Below are positions 44,220 through 53,585 of a stretch of DNA of 64,000 bases, in pieces. Source of the DNA: Phenylobacterium kunshanense (GTDB lineage Bacteria > Pseudomonadota > Alphaproteobacteria > Caulobacterales > Caulobacteraceae). The stretch's first letter is position 1. The number at the start of each line of letters is the position of its first letter. The position numbers and the translations under genes are program-made. The stretch is taken from positions 1 to 64,000 of the forward strand of contig NZ_QFYS01000012.1 of the NCBI RefSeq assembly GCF_003254525.1, in the 5' to 3' direction. Below the pieces are notes generated by a model that was not told the DNA's origin, ran no database searches, and was given only the letters and a program-made list of their open reading frames with translations.

Positions 44220-46333
44220 ATCTTCACCCGGTCGCTCGGCGCCAGATAGAGCTTCTGCCCCTCCTTGACCTCGAACGCCGGATACCAGGCGTCGAGGTTG
44301 CGGACGGTGACGGCCCGCCACGGCCCCGGCGAATGCACGCCCGTCACGATCTGCCGGCGCAACGCGGCCTCGCGGAACTTGCTCCGGTAGTTCTGGGCCC
44401 AGCCGAGGAAGAACCTCTGATCCGCCGACAGCCCACCCAGCACCGGCGCCGGCGCGCCCTTCAGAGACAGGTGGTAGGCGTCGTAGGCGGCGGCCAGGCC
44501 AGCCACATCGGCGATGTTCTCGCCCAGCACCTGCTGGCCGTTGAAGTGGAGCCCGGGCAGCGGCTCATAGGCGCTGTACTGGTCGGCCAGCTTCTTGGTC
44601 TCGGCCTTGAAGCGCGCCAGGTCCTCCGGACGCCACCAGTTGCGCAGGTTCCCGTCGGCGTCGAACTGGGCCCCCAGGTCGTCGAAGCCGTGGCTCACCT
44701 CGTGACCGATCACCCCGCCGATCGCGCCATAGTTCACAGCTGCGTCCGCGTTCGGGTCGAAGAACGTCGGCTCCAGGATGGCCGCGGGGAAGATGATCGA
44801 GTTCTGGCTGGGGGCGAACAGGGCGTTCACGGTCTGGGGCGTCATGAACCACTCCTTGCGGTCCACCGGCTTGCCCAGCTTGGCGACGTTGCGGCGGTAT
44901 TCGAACAGAGAAGCGCGGCGCCAGTTGCCGTAGGCGTCGCCGGGCGCGATCTCCAGGCCGGAGTAGTCACGCCAGGCGTCGGGATAGCCGACATAGACCC
45001 GGAAGTTGGCCAGCTTCTTCCTGGCCTCGGCCTTGGTCTCCGGGGTCATCCACTCGAGCTTGTCGATGCGCTGACCGAAGGCGGTCAGGACGTTCTTCGC
45101 CATCTCCTCGGCCTGCGCCTTGTATTCGGGCGGGAAGTGGCGCTGGACGTACTGCTTGCCGATGGCCTCACCCAGGGCGGCGGACGTGAAATCCACGCCC
45201 CGCTTCCAGCGGTCGCGCTGCTGCGGCGTTCCGTTCAGAACCTGGCCGTTGAAGGCGAAGTGCTCGTCCACGAACGCCTTCGACAGGAAGGGCGCGCCGC
45301 GCTCCACGGCGTGGAAGGCGAGGTAGTCGCGCCACGCCTGCAGCGGCTGACTGGCGGTGAGTTTCGACATGCCCGCGATGGCCGGAGCCTGCCAGGCGCC
45401 GAACCTCGACTGGTCCGCAAGGCCGGCGCCCGCGAGGAAGGCGTCCCAGTCCAATCCCGGCGCCTTCTTGGCCAGTTCCGCGCGGGTCCACACGGTGTTG
45501 GACTTCGACACGTCCGAACTCTCGTCCACGGACACATGAGTGCGGGCGATGGCGGTCTCCAGGGCCACGACGCGCCCCGCCGCCGCCTCGGGGTCGGGAT
45601 AGCCGGCCAGCTTCAGCATCGCCGCCACGTGCGCCTGGTACTTGCCGCGCACCTCCACGAAACGGGCGCTGTCGGCGAGATAGTACTCGCGATCGGGCAG
45701 GCCCAGGCCGCCCTGCATCAGGTAGGCGCGGTACTTGGTGGTGTCGTCCAGGTCTTCCGCGACCCAGAGACCGAACGGCCGCTCGGTGTAGAAGTTGGTC
45801 GCGTTCAGGGCGTCGGTGTCGGCCCGGATCGTCGCGCCCAGGATGCGAGACAGGTCCTGGCGGGTCCTGATCGCGCCGATCGCGTCGAGCTCGGGCTTCA
45901 GGGGCGCAGCGCCCAGTTGCTCGATCCGCGCCTCGTCCATGAAGCTGGAGAAGTAGTCGCCGATCTTGCGCGCCTCCGATCCCGCCGGAGCCTCGGCGTT
46001 CGCCGGATCCTCGATGATGGTCCGGGTCCGGGCGGCGGCCTTCTCGGCGATGATCGCAAAGCTCGTGAGGTTCGAGCGGTCGGCGGGGATCTCGGTGCGG
46101 TCCACCCACTTGCCGACCGCGTGCCGGAAGAAGTCGTCGCCCGCCACCACGCCGGTGTCCATGCCCGACACGTCGAAGCCGAACTCGCCGACCTGCGCCT
46201 TGGGGCGCTGCGGCGCCGCGGGCGGCGGCGCCTCGGCCATCGCCGCGGGCGGCGGCGGCGCGGCCGGCGTGGCGCAGGCGGAGACGAGGACGGCGGCCGA
46301 TGCAGCGGCGAGCCAGGCGGAACGGACGGTCAT
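44213..46333 (-). CDS. M13-family zinc metallopeptidase (neprilysin-like), lipoprotein
   Basis: 706 residues. Lipoprotein signal MTVRSAWLAAASAAVLVSAC followed by a Pro-rich linker. The zinc site HEVSH (His544, Glu545, His548) in GGVIGHEVSHGFDDLG and third ligand Glu605 in LGENIADVAGL are intact. The C-terminal SKFREAALRRQIVTGVHSPG, ending in KIW, is typical of PepO/neprilysin homologues. It degrades peptides outside the cytoplasm. The stop codon overlaps the region where the methyltransferase begins. Confidence 0.96.
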   Translation of the reverse strand: MTVRSAWLAAASAAVLVSACATPAAPPPPAAMAEAPPPAAPQRPKAQVGEFGFDVSGMDTGVVAGDDFFRHAVGKWVDRTEIPADRSNLTSFAIIAEKAAARTRTIIEDPANAEAPAGSEARKIGDYFSSFMDEARIEQLGAAPLKPELDAIGAIRTRQDLSRILGATIRADTDALNATNFYTERPFGLWVAEDLDDTTKYRAYLMQGGLGLPDREYYLADSARFVEVRGKYQAHVAAMLKLAGYPDPEAAAGRVVALETAIARTHVSVDESSDVSKSNTVWTRAELAKKAPGLDWDAFLAGAGLADQSRFGAWQAPAIAGMSKLTASQPLQAWRDYLAFHAVERGAPFLSKAFVDEHFAFNGQVLNGTPQQRDRWKRGVDFTSAALGEAIGKQYVQRHFPPEYKAQAEEMAKNVLTAFGQRIDKLEWMTPETKAEARKKLANFRVYVGYPDAWRDYSGLEIAPGDAYGNWRRASLFEYRRNVAKLGKPVDRKEWFMTPQTVNALFAPSQNSIIFPAAILEPTFFDPNADAAVNYGAIGGVIGHEVSHGFDDLGAQFDADGNLRNWWRPEDLARFKAETKKLADQYSAYEPLPGLHFNGQQVLGENIADVAGLAAAYDAYHLSLKGAPAPVLGGLSADQRFFLGWAQNYRSKFREAALRRQIVTGVHSPGPWRAVTVRNLDAWYPAFEVKEGQKLYLAPSDRVKIW

Positions 46334-46445
46334 GCGGAAAAGGACTCCCTCGGCGCGGGCCAGCCGCCCGCGCGTGCTTTGGGCTCTCTTACACCGGGCG
46401 TCACATCCCGCGCGCGTTACGGCTTTGTCATCCGCCGGAGCGTCA

Positions 46446-47264
46446 TCACCGCTCCGTCACGCTTTCCCGGATGCGGACGATCAGCGACTGGCTGGCCGTG
46501 GCCATGAGTTCTCCGTCCTGGGCGAACAGGTACATCGCGCCATGGGCGAAGCCGCCGTGCACGCCGGTCATCCGGATGTCGCAGAGCACCCACTCCGTCG
46601 GCACGATCCGCCGGATGCGCAAGGTGTTGTCCAGGCTGTTGCCGCCCGCGTGCTTGCCCAGCGCCGCGCCGAGGCCTGACGGCACGAAGTCCGCCATGAT
46701 CGCCAGCATCGGGGCGTCGATCGGGAAGCCCTCCCTGGGACGAACCCAGAGCAACGAGCGGCCATCGGCCTGGGGATGGCCAAGCCGGTCGCTGCCGTAG
46801 CGCCCGCGGGCGACCCGCACCTCGATCCGGCTGTGCAGCCCCTCCTCCGACCCACGCCAGTGGTCCGCGACCTCGCAGTCCTCCGGCGGCGGCGCCTCGG
46901 GCATCTCCAGCCACTGTTGCGACAGGTCGCTCGGTCGCGCCCCGAGCGCGGCGTTGACCGTCAGGATCTCCTTGTCGTCGACATGGCCGACCACCCGCGC
47001 CTGGGTGTTGTACTTGCCCTCGGCCGGCGTCCAGACGTCGAGGTCGACGATGCTCGGCGGGCGGGCATAGGAGAGGTACTGGGCCGTCGCCCAGATGAGC
47101 GGCCGCCCGCAGGTTCGCTCCATCGCCGCGACCGCCGAGGCCAGGCCGACGCCGCCGAACATGAACACGTTGCCGGGCGGGCCGACGCAGACCGATGGAT
47201 CCAGCTGCAGATACCAGCGATGCGGATTGTGGGTCGGGCGCAGGTCGAAGAAGAGCTTGTCCAT
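46446..47264 (-). CDS. Acyl-CoA thioesterase, double hot-dog (TesB-like)
   Basis: 272 residues. Double hot-dog fold: the first half has VGPPGNVFMFGGVGLASAVA and the second half RIRRIVPTEWVLCDIRMTGVHGGFAHGAMYLFAQDGELMATASQ, the typical ending of this family. Substrate is an acyl-CoA of unknown chain length. ATG 47264; the frame is open another 75 bases upstream. It lies 112 bases from the peptidase on the same strand and faces the small membrane protein divergently. Confidence 0.87.
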   Translation of the reverse strand: MDKLFFDLRPTHNPHRWYLQLDPSVCVGPPGNVFMFGGVGLASAVAAMERTCGRPLIWATAQYLSYARPPSIVDLDVWTPAEGKYNTQARVVGHVDDKEILTVNAALGARPSDLSQQWLEMPEAPPPEDCEVADHWRGSEEGLHSRIEVRVARGRYGSDRLGHPQADGRSLLWVRPREGFPIDAPMLAIMADFVPSGLGAALGKHAGGNSLDNTLRIRRIVPTEWVLCDIRMTGVHGGFAHGAMYLFAQDGELMATASQSLIVRIRESVTER

Positions 47265-47414
47265 GGCCTGCGTTGTGGGGCCGTCGCCCGCCCCGATGCA
47301 AGACCGCGAAAGATTGCGCTGCGACGATATGCGCGCCATGCGCGAATTCGGACACCAGCCTTAAACCACGAACCTTAAGCCTGAAGTGACGCGCCCCGGT
47401 TAGGGTGGTCCTCA

Positions 47415-47822
47415 ATGATGATCGGCCATCACATTCCGGCTCCGAACGCGGTGGCTCTGCCCCGTTCGCTTTACGTCCCGCTGGGCGCGGCGATGGGCGT
47501 CGCCGTGCTGGTCCTTTCGCTGACCCCGATCGCACAGCCGTTCATGGTGCGGCTCCTGATCTTCTACGCGGCGACCACCGCAGCCTACGTCCTGATGCCC
47601 TTCGCCCGGCGTGGCGACATCCCGCTGGTGGCGGCCTGGGTGGTCCTGCTGGCCGAGCTTGCCCCATGCATCGGCGGCCAGCTTATCTCACCGGCGAAGG
47701 TGGCCGCCGATGTGCTGGGCGTCCTGATGGCCGCGGGCCCGATCTATGTGGCGCGCCTGCGTCAGGTGCAGCAGGGCGACATCCGCCAAGGCGGACGCCG
47801 CGCCTCCGAGCTGAAGGTCTAG
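47415..47822 (+). CDS. Small membrane protein of unknown function
   Basis: 135 residues with four predicted membrane helices ([80 protein letters not shown]). The helix spacing and the AELAP to [11 protein letters not shown] segment faintly recall VanZ-like proteins, but I cannot assign it. ATG ATG start. Its TAG stop is interlocked with the TAG of the convergent SDR gene in a CTAG. Confidence 0.75.
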   Translation: MMIGHHIPAPNAVALPRSLYVPLGAAMGVAVLVLSLTPIAQPFMVRLLIFYAATTAAYVLMPFARRGDIPLVAAWVVLLAELAPCIGGQLISPAKVAADVLGVLMAAGPIYVARLRQVQQGDIRQGGRRASELKV

Positions 47823-48589
47823 AAGTTGGCTCGGCGCGACAGGGCGCCGTCGACCACCATGTTGATCCCGGTCGTGAAGGCCGACCGCGGGCTGGCCAGG
47901 AACACGGTCGCGGCCGCGATCTCCTCCGGCGTGGCCATGCGGCCGGTCGGGTTGCGCTGGATCATCTGGTCGAAGAAGCCGGGCATGCCCCGCTTCACCT
48001 GACCCCAGACGCCATCCTCGAAGAACACCGTCCCCGGCGAGACCACGTTGCAGCGCACCTTCTTCGGCGCGTACTGCCGGGCCACCCCCTTGGCGAAGTG
48101 GATCTGCGCCGCCTTCATGGCGCCATAGGAGCTGGGATTGTCGGCCTCCGCCGCCGAGATCGAGGAGGTGATGACCATGCAGGCGTCGCCCCGGGATTCC
48201 GCGGCCTTCTCCAGGAACGGCAGGGCGGCCTCCAGCGTCCGGACCGCACCCAGGATGTCGATGTCGAACATCGCCTTCCAGGCGTCCTCGCCGTTGCCCT
48301 GCACGAGGGCGCTCGCGTTGGAGACCAGCACGTCGATGCCGCCCAGCGTCTCCCCGGCCTTCACGACGAACGCCTTCAGCCCTGCGCCGTCGGCGATGTC
48401 CACCGCCTCGCCGTAGGCCTTCACGCCCCTGGCCTGCAGGGCCTTCACCGCTTCGGCCACCTGCTCGGCGTTCCGGGCGCAGATGGCGACGTTGGCGCCT
48501 TCGTCGGCGAAGGCCTCGGCGATCGCCCGTCCGATCCCGCGCGTGGCGCCCGTGATCACCGCGGTCTTGCCCTTGAGCTGCAGGTCCAT
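47819..48589 (-). CDS. Short-chain dehydrogenase/reductase (SDR)
   Basis: 256 residues. Classical SDR: dinucleotide motif [14 protein letters not shown] (Gly14, Gly18, Gly20), catalytic Ser in ITSSISAAE, Tyr155 and Lys159 in YGAMKAAQ, ending in the usual [11 protein letters not shown]. Acts on a hydroxyl or keto group with NAD(P). It follows the acyl-CoA synthetase by 43 bases on the same strand, so the pair may act on one fatty acyl or related chain. Stop overlaps the small membrane protein. Confidence 0.93.
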   Translation of the reverse strand: MDLQLKGKTAVITGATRGIGRAIAEAFADEGANVAICARNAEQVAEAVKALQARGVKAYGEAVDIADGAGLKAFVVKAGETLGGIDVLVSNASALVQGNGEDAWKAMFDIDILGAVRTLEAALPFLEKAAESRGDACMVITSSISAAEADNPSSYGAMKAAQIHFAKGVARQYAPKKVRCNVVSPGTVFFEDGVWGQVKRGMPGFFDQMIQRNPTGRMATPEEIAAATVFLASPRSAFTTGINMVVDGALSRRANF

Positions 48590-48632
48590 GCCATCCTCCC
48601 GGTTCTGCTGGGCGGCGAACCTGCACGAGCCG

Positions 48633-50039
48633 TCAGCGCTTGAACAGGTCCGCGAAACGATCCCGCAGCAGGTTCTTCTGCACCTTGCCCATGGCGTTGC
48701 GCGGCAGCTCGTCCACGAACACCACCCGCTTCGGCGCCTTGTAGGCCGCGAGCTGGCGGCGAGCCTCGGCGATAAGCGTCGCCTCGTCGCCCTGGCCCAT
48801 AACCACCGCCACGACGCCTTCGCCGAAGTCGGGGTGGGAGACGCCGATCACGGCGCTCTCCGTCACGCCCGGAAGCTCGTCGAGCACCAGCTCGACCTCC
48901 TTGGGATAGACGTTGTAGCCGCCCGAGATGATCAGGTCCTTGGCCCTGCCCGAGATCCACACACGTCCGTCGGGATCGCGGCGCCCCACGTCGCCCGTGA
49001 TGAAATAGCCGTCCGAGGTGAACTCCTCCGCGGTCTTTTCGGGCATGCGCCAGTAGCCGGAGAAGACGCTGGGGCCGCGAATCTGGATGATGCCCGTCTC
49101 CTCGCCGCCGCCGATCCGCAGGTCCACGCCGGGCAGCGGGAAGCCGACGGAACCGGCGATCCGCTCACCGTGAAGCGGATTGGTCGTGATGATCACCGCT
49201 TCGCTCATGCCGTAGCGCTCCAGGATCCGCTGGCCGGTGCGCGCCTCGAACTCTTCAAAGGTCGAAGGCAGCAGCGGCGCCGAACCCGATATGAACAGGC
49301 GCACGCCCGCCGACGCCTCACGCGTGAAGGCGGGGTTCGACAGCAGGCGCGTGTAGAAGGTCGGCACCCCCATCATCACGGTTGACCGCTTCAGTCCCGC
49401 CAGCACCTCCGCGTCGCTGAATTTCGGCAGCCACACCATCGGCGCGCCGCTGAGCAGCGCGCAGTGCAGCGCCACGAACAGGCCGTGGACGTGGAAGATC
49501 GGCAGGGCGTGCAGCAGCACGTCCTCCGACGTGAACCCCCACGCGGCATGCAGAGCCAGGGCGTTGTCGGCGAGGTTCCCATGGCTGAGCATCGCGCCCT
49601 TGGAACGCCCGGTGGTCCCCGACGTGTAGATCAGTGACGCAAGGTCCCCCGCATCCCGTGGCGTCGTATCGGCAATCGCCGGATGACGGCGCGCCTCGGC
49701 CACCCAGGCGGGCGGGTCGGTTACGAACACCTTCGGTTCGGCGTCGCCCAGGAAATAGTCCACCTCGGCGGGGGTGTAGGCGCTGTTGAGCGGCACGAAC
49801 ACCGCGCCCGCCTTGAGCACGCCGAGATAGATCATGATGACCTCGGCGCTCTTCTCGGCCTGAAGCGCCACGCGATCGCCGATCTGTACGCCCTCGGCGC
49901 GGAGCCGGCCGGCGACATGGGCCGCGCCCGCCTCCAGCGCGCCATAGCTGATGGCCGAGCCGTCGTTCAGCAGGAAGCAGGGCTTCGAACGGTCGTCGGG
50001 AAACCGGCTGGCGAGAAGGTCGTACAGATTGGCGGACAT
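48633..50039 (-). CDS. Malonyl-CoA synthetase-like acyl-CoA ligase (MatB type)
   Basis: 468 residues, adenylate-forming ligase. Core motifs LIYTSGTTGRSKGAMLSHGN (P-loop-like A3), ERYGMSEAVIITTNP (A5), SDGYFITGDVGRRD (A7), GRAKDLIISGGYNVYPKEVE (A8) and the A10 lysine in RNAMGKVQKNLLR are present. LLHALPIFHVHGLFVALHCA and the short length match malonyl-CoA synthetases, which activate malonate or methylmalonate; MatB-type specificity is a motif-based inference. Probably in an operon with the SDR. It starts 29 bases from the divergent amidase. Confidence 0.9.
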   Translation of the reverse strand: MSANLYDLLASRFPDDRSKPCFLLNDGSAISYGALEAGAAHVAGRLRAEGVQIGDRVALQAEKSAEVIMIYLGVLKAGAVFVPLNSAYTPAEVDYFLGDAEPKVFVTDPPAWVAEARRHPAIADTTPRDAGDLASLIYTSGTTGRSKGAMLSHGNLADNALALHAAWGFTSEDVLLHALPIFHVHGLFVALHCALLSGAPMVWLPKFSDAEVLAGLKRSTVMMGVPTFYTRLLSNPAFTREASAGVRLFISGSAPLLPSTFEEFEARTGQRILERYGMSEAVIITTNPLHGERIAGSVGFPLPGVDLRIGGGEETGIIQIRGPSVFSGYWRMPEKTAEEFTSDGYFITGDVGRRDPDGRVWISGRAKDLIISGGYNVYPKEVELVLDELPGVTESAVIGVSHPDFGEGVVAVVMGQGDEATLIAEARRQLAAYKAPKRVVFVDELPRNAMGKVQKNLLRDRFADLFKR

Positions 50040-50068
50040 GACCCTTCCCTAGCCGATTTTCCGCGGCA

Positions 50069-51358
50069 ATGGTCTCTCCGATGACACCGCAGCAGGCCCT
50101 CGATCGGATCCGCCGCTACGACGGCCGCCTCAACGCCTTCGTCCAGGTGTTCGACCCGCCGCTGGAGATCGGGCGGGCCCGCGGGCCGACCGTGGCGATC
50201 AAGGACCTGATCGACGTCGCCGGCGTCCCCACCGGCGGCGGCGCCCGCATCCCGCTGGACCCCAGCCCCGCCCGTCATGCGATCGTGGTCGAGCGCCTGC
50301 TGCAGGCCGGGTGGCGGGTGATCGGCAAGACGCAGACCGTCGAGCTCGCCTACGGGGGCTGGGGCACCAACCGGGCCGTGGGCGCGCCGTGGAATCCCTG
50401 GGATGCGGCGGTCCATCGGGCGCCGGGCGGATCTTCGTCGGGCTCGGCCGTCGCCGTGGCCGCAGGCCTCTGCGATGCGGCCCTGGGCAGCGACACCGGC
50501 GGTTCGGTGCGGATACCGGCCGCGACCTGCGGCGTCGTAGGGCTGAAGCCGGGGAGAGGCCTCGTCAGCCTCGAGGGGGTGCATCCGCTCAGCCCGTCGC
50601 TGGATACGGTCGGCGCGCTGGCCCGCGATGTCAGGACGGCGGCCTTGACCCTGGCGGCGATCTCCGGTCCGGACGGCGCGACCGCCGACCGCGGCCCCTT
50701 CGACGCCGAAGCGGCCTTGGGCGCCGATAGCGCGGGCCGTCGGATTGCCGCCATGCCGACGGAGGACCTGGCGCCGCTCGATCCCGAGGTGGCCCGCCTC
50801 TATGAGGAGGCCCTCGAGCGCCTCCGAGACGCCGGGATGATCGTCGAGATCGTCCGGCCGCCTCGGGCGCTGGAGGCGTCGTTCGGCCCGAATGGCTGGC
50901 TGATGGCCGGCGAGGGCTGGCGTATCTGGCGCGAGCGGATCGCCCACTATCGCGAACTCATGGACCCCTGGATCGTCCGCCGCTTCGAGGCCGGTCGAGA
51001 GGTCAGCGACGATCGACTGTCGGAAATTCATCTGGAGCGCGCCGCGAGCCAGGCCGAGGTGCGCGACTGGCTCGCCGGCTATCACGGCCTCGTGTCCCCG
51101 ACCTGCCCGATCCCCGCCCCGCCGATCAATGGCGTCGACGAGACGATCTCGCCGCTGAGCCGCCTTACCCGCGCGGCCAACTACCTGGATCTGCCGGGGA
51201 TCAGCGTCCCGTGTGGCCTGACCGCCGCCGGCCTGCCGGTTGGGCTTCAGATCCTGGGCAATCCGCGGGATGAGGCCGGCGTCGTGACGCTGGGGGCCGC
51301 ATTCGAGAGGGTGTCGGGCTGGAACGGGCGGACACCCGACCTGACAGGGTTCGGCTAG
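50069..51358 (+). CDS. Amidase-signature family hydrolase (second copy)
   Basis: 429 residues. Catalytic Lys45 (VAIKDLIDV), cis-Ser122 (PGGSSSGS) and nucleophile Ser146 (SDTGGSVRIPAATCG) are all present. Compared with the amidase at 11958 it is shorter and clearly a different branch. The substrate is unknown; adjacency to malonyl-CoA synthetase could hint at malonamate or malonamide release, but this is speculation. Alternative in-frame ATG at 50081 is possible. The TAG stop is shared in a CTAG with the PAP2 gene. Confidence 0.9.
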   Translation: MVSPMTPQQALDRIRRYDGRLNAFVQVFDPPLEIGRARGPTVAIKDLIDVAGVPTGGGARIPLDPSPARHAIVVERLLQAGWRVIGKTQTVELAYGGWGTNRAVGAPWNPWDAAVHRAPGGSSSGSAVAVAAGLCDAALGSDTGGSVRIPAATCGVVGLKPGRGLVSLEGVHPLSPSLDTVGALARDVRTAALTLAAISGPDGATADRGPFDAEAALGADSAGRRIAAMPTEDLAPLDPEVARLYEEALERLRDAGMIVEIVRPPRALEASFGPNGWLMAGEGWRIWRERIAHYRELMDPWIVRRFEAGREVSDDRLSEIHLERAASQAEVRDWLAGYHGLVSPTCPIPAPPINGVDETISPLSRLTRAANYLDLPGISVPCGLTAAGLPVGLQILGNPRDEAGVVTLGAAFERVSGWNGRTPDLTGFG

Positions 51359-52059
51359 CTCCCCCTGGTCGGCGCGTGCAGGAGCCGCAAGGCAAGCCAG
51401 GCCGCCAAGGCCCAGGCCGCCCCCAGGCACCAGCCCGCCAGGACATCGCTGGGCCAGTGGACCCCCAGGTACACGCGGCTGAAACCCACGCCCACAAGGA
51501 CCGCGCACGCCAGGCCATAGGCCAGCGCCTTGGTTCGCCGGCGGGGCTCGAGGCTGGAGACCAGCATCGCCAGCGTCAGGTAGGTGGTCGCCGCCATGGT
51601 CGAGTGCCCACTTGGGAAGCTGCCCGAGTAGACGAACACCTCGTGCGGCACGAGGTCGGGCCGCGGCCTGTCGAACAAGGTCTTGGTGAGGTTGCTGGAC
51701 AGGGTGCCGAGCAGGACGGTCCCGCCGAGGACCAGGGCATGCCGATAGCGGCGGTGGAAGGCGAACGCCAGGATACCAACGAGCGTCACCACCACGATCA
51801 AGGTGGTGCCGCCCAGCGCCGTGACGTCGCGGACCGCTTCTTCCAGGTCGTGAGAGCCGACGGGATTGTTGAGGTCGCCCGGCGTGCGAAGCGCCAGGAC
51901 CAGACGACGGTCCAGCGCCTCCGTATCGCCCTCGACCATGTCATCGGCGAGTTCGACGAAGGACAGGACGGCCCCGCTGGCGAGGCCGAGCGCAATCAGC
52001 ACCCGCGCTTCGAAGCGCTTGGCGAAGCGCCAGACAGTGTCGAACACAGTTTGCGACAT
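51355..52059 (-). CDS. PAP2-superfamily membrane phosphatase
   Basis: 234 residues with about five membrane helices. The three signature motifs are present: KTLFDRPRP (KX6RP), SFPSGHSTMA (PSGH) and SRVYLGVHWPSD (SRX5HX3D). It hydrolyses a lipid phosphate such as phosphatidic acid, lysolipid or undecaprenyl diphosphate on the outer face of the membrane. A family name beyond PAP2 is not supported. Confidence 0.92.
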   Translation of the reverse strand: MSQTVFDTVWRFAKRFEARVLIALGLASGAVLSFVELADDMVEGDTEALDRRLVLALRTPGDLNNPVGSHDLEEAVRDVTALGGTTLIVVVTLVGILAFAFHRRYRHALVLGGTVLLGTLSSNLTKTLFDRPRPDLVPHEVFVYSGSFPSGHSTMAATTYLTLAMLVSSLEPRRRTKALAYGLACAVLVGVGFSRVYLGVHWPSDVLAGWCLGAAWALAAWLALRLLHAPTRGS

Positions 52060-52094
52060 CTCTTGAAGCTAGGGTCCCGCCAGGGCGTGGGCAA

Positions 52095-52283
52095 TCAGGC
52101 CCTGGCCGACAGCCCGAGGTCTACGCCGGCGCTCTGCAGCGTCACATTCACGGCCGCCTGCGCGGCCGCCTGGGTCGCATGCGCCCCGTCAGCCACCGTC
52201 ACGCCATCCTCGTCATAGACGCTCCAGCGCCAGACGTCCTCGTCATGGCTCAGCGAATAGGCGAGGTACTTACCGTCACGCAT
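52095..52283 (-). CDS. Small hypothetical protein
   Basis: 62 residues from an ATG with GGAGG 7 bases upstream, which supports it as real. Compact: GKYLAYSLSHDEDVWRWSVY then an Ala-rich helix (ATQAAAQAAVNVTLQSAG). I do not recognise a family. Two aromatic clusters (WRWSVY) suggest a beta sheet packed on a helix. Alone between the PAP2 and LldD genes. Confidence 0.65.
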   Translation of the reverse strand: MRDGKYLAYSLSHDEDVWRWSVYDEDGVTVADGAHATQAAAQAAVNVTLQSAGVDLGLSARA

Positions 52284-52389
52284 ACCCGTCCTCCGTCCCG
52301 AGCGGGTTCAACTCGTACGAAATCAAACGGTTTCGCAGTGCACAATAGATTTCGCGTGATCGGGAGATCGGCTCGCGCGATGCGCGACC

Positions 52390-53532
52390 TCAGCCGTTGT
52401 CGAGCAGGGTCCTGCCGGCGTCGCGGGCGTTGTTGCAGCCGGTCAGGGTCATCGCCACGGCCAGCTCCGCCCGAAGGGTGTCGAGCATCCTCTCGATCGC
52501 CGGCTGCCCGCCGGCGCCCAGCGCCCACGCCCAGGCGCGGCCGACGAAACAGGCCTTGGCGCCCAGGGCGAGCGCCTTGAGGACATCCAGGCCCGATCGG
52601 ACACCCCCGTCCATGAACACATCCAGATCACCACCCACGGCGTCAGCGATGGCGGGCAGCACCGAGATCGAGGAGCGCACGCCGTCGAGCTGGCGTCCGC
52701 CATGGTTCGAGACGACCAGCCCCTGAGCCCCTGCGCGGACGACGTCGCGGGCATCCTCGACGTCCAGTACGCCCTTGACGACGATCGGGCCCTCCCAGTT
52801 CTCCCGAACCCAGTCGATGTCCTTCCACGTGACCGAGCGGTCGAAGTTGCGGGCGATCCACGCGAGGAAATCCGTGACGCGCCGACCTTCCTTCACCGCC
52901 GCCTGCACCGATCCCAGGGTGTGCGGACGCCCGTTCACGAAGACGTCCCAGGTCCAGCCGGGGTGGGTGATCCCGTCCAACGCCTGGGTCATCGCGGCCT
53001 TGAGCGGCGTCGAGCCGGTGAATCCCGATCGGATGTCGCGATAGCGCGACCCCGGCAGCGGCAGGTCCACCGTGAAGACCAGCACCGGGCAGCCCGCCGC
53101 CTTGGCCCGCGCGAGCAACTCGCGCATGTAGCCGCGGTCCTTGAGCATGTAGAGCTGGAACCAGGGCGGCGTGCCCGTCGCGGCGACTTCCTCGATGGAA
53201 CAGACACCAACCGTGGAGAGGCAGAACGGCACGCCGGCCGCCGTCGCCGCGCGGATCGCCTGGGTCTCGCCCCGGCGACCGTACATCCCCGCCATGCCGA
53301 CGGGCGCGAGGCCAACCGGCATCTTCAGCGTCTGGCCCAGGGTCTGGACGCTCATGTCGAGCTGGGTCATGTCGCGCATCACCCGCTGGCGCAGCGCGAT
53401 GGCCTCCAGGTCCTCGACGTTCCGGCGCAGGGTCACCTCGGCATAGGATCCGCCGTCGATGTATTCGAAGAAGATGTTCGGCAGGCGCCGGCGCGCCAGC
53501 TCGCGATAGTCCGAGACCGAAGCCGCCCGCAT
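52390..53532 (-). CDS. lldD: FMN-dependent alpha-hydroxy acid dehydrogenase (L-lactate dehydrogenase type)
   Basis: 380 residues, usual length for LldD. TIM-barrel FMN enzyme oxidising L-lactate or related 2-hydroxy acids to keto acids with electrons to quinone. The active-site His277 is in SNHGGRQLDG; the FMN-binding VFMDGGVRSGLDVLKALALG and VGLAPVGMAGMYGRRGE are intact. YMREL and WFQLYMLKDRGYMREL match the family. It could be mandelate or glycolate oxidase; LldD is the best guess. Single gene, no permease beside it. Confidence 0.9.
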   Translation of the reverse strand: MRAASVSDYRELARRRLPNIFFEYIDGGSYAEVTLRRNVEDLEAIALRQRVMRDMTQLDMSVQTLGQTLKMPVGLAPVGMAGMYGRRGETQAIRAATAAGVPFCLSTVGVCSIEEVAATGTPPWFQLYMLKDRGYMRELLARAKAAGCPVLVFTVDLPLPGSRYRDIRSGFTGSTPLKAAMTQALDGITHPGWTWDVFVNGRPHTLGSVQAAVKEGRRVTDFLAWIARNFDRSVTWKDIDWVRENWEGPIVVKGVLDVEDARDVVRAGAQGLVVSNHGGRQLDGVRSSISVLPAIADAVGGDLDVFMDGGVRSGLDVLKALALGAKACFVGRAWAWALGAGGQPAIERMLDTLRAELAVAMTLTGCNNARDAGRTLLDNG

Positions 53533-53585
53533 CGATGATCCTCCCGCCGCCCGGTTTTGGAGCGCAGGGGGCCTGGGCGCAAGCG

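Noticed and set aside
47405..48643. A 412-residue plus-strand frame across the SDR gene
   Set aside because: His/Arg/Gly-rich antisense translation of the SDR and the small membrane protein; the two real genes account for the DNA.
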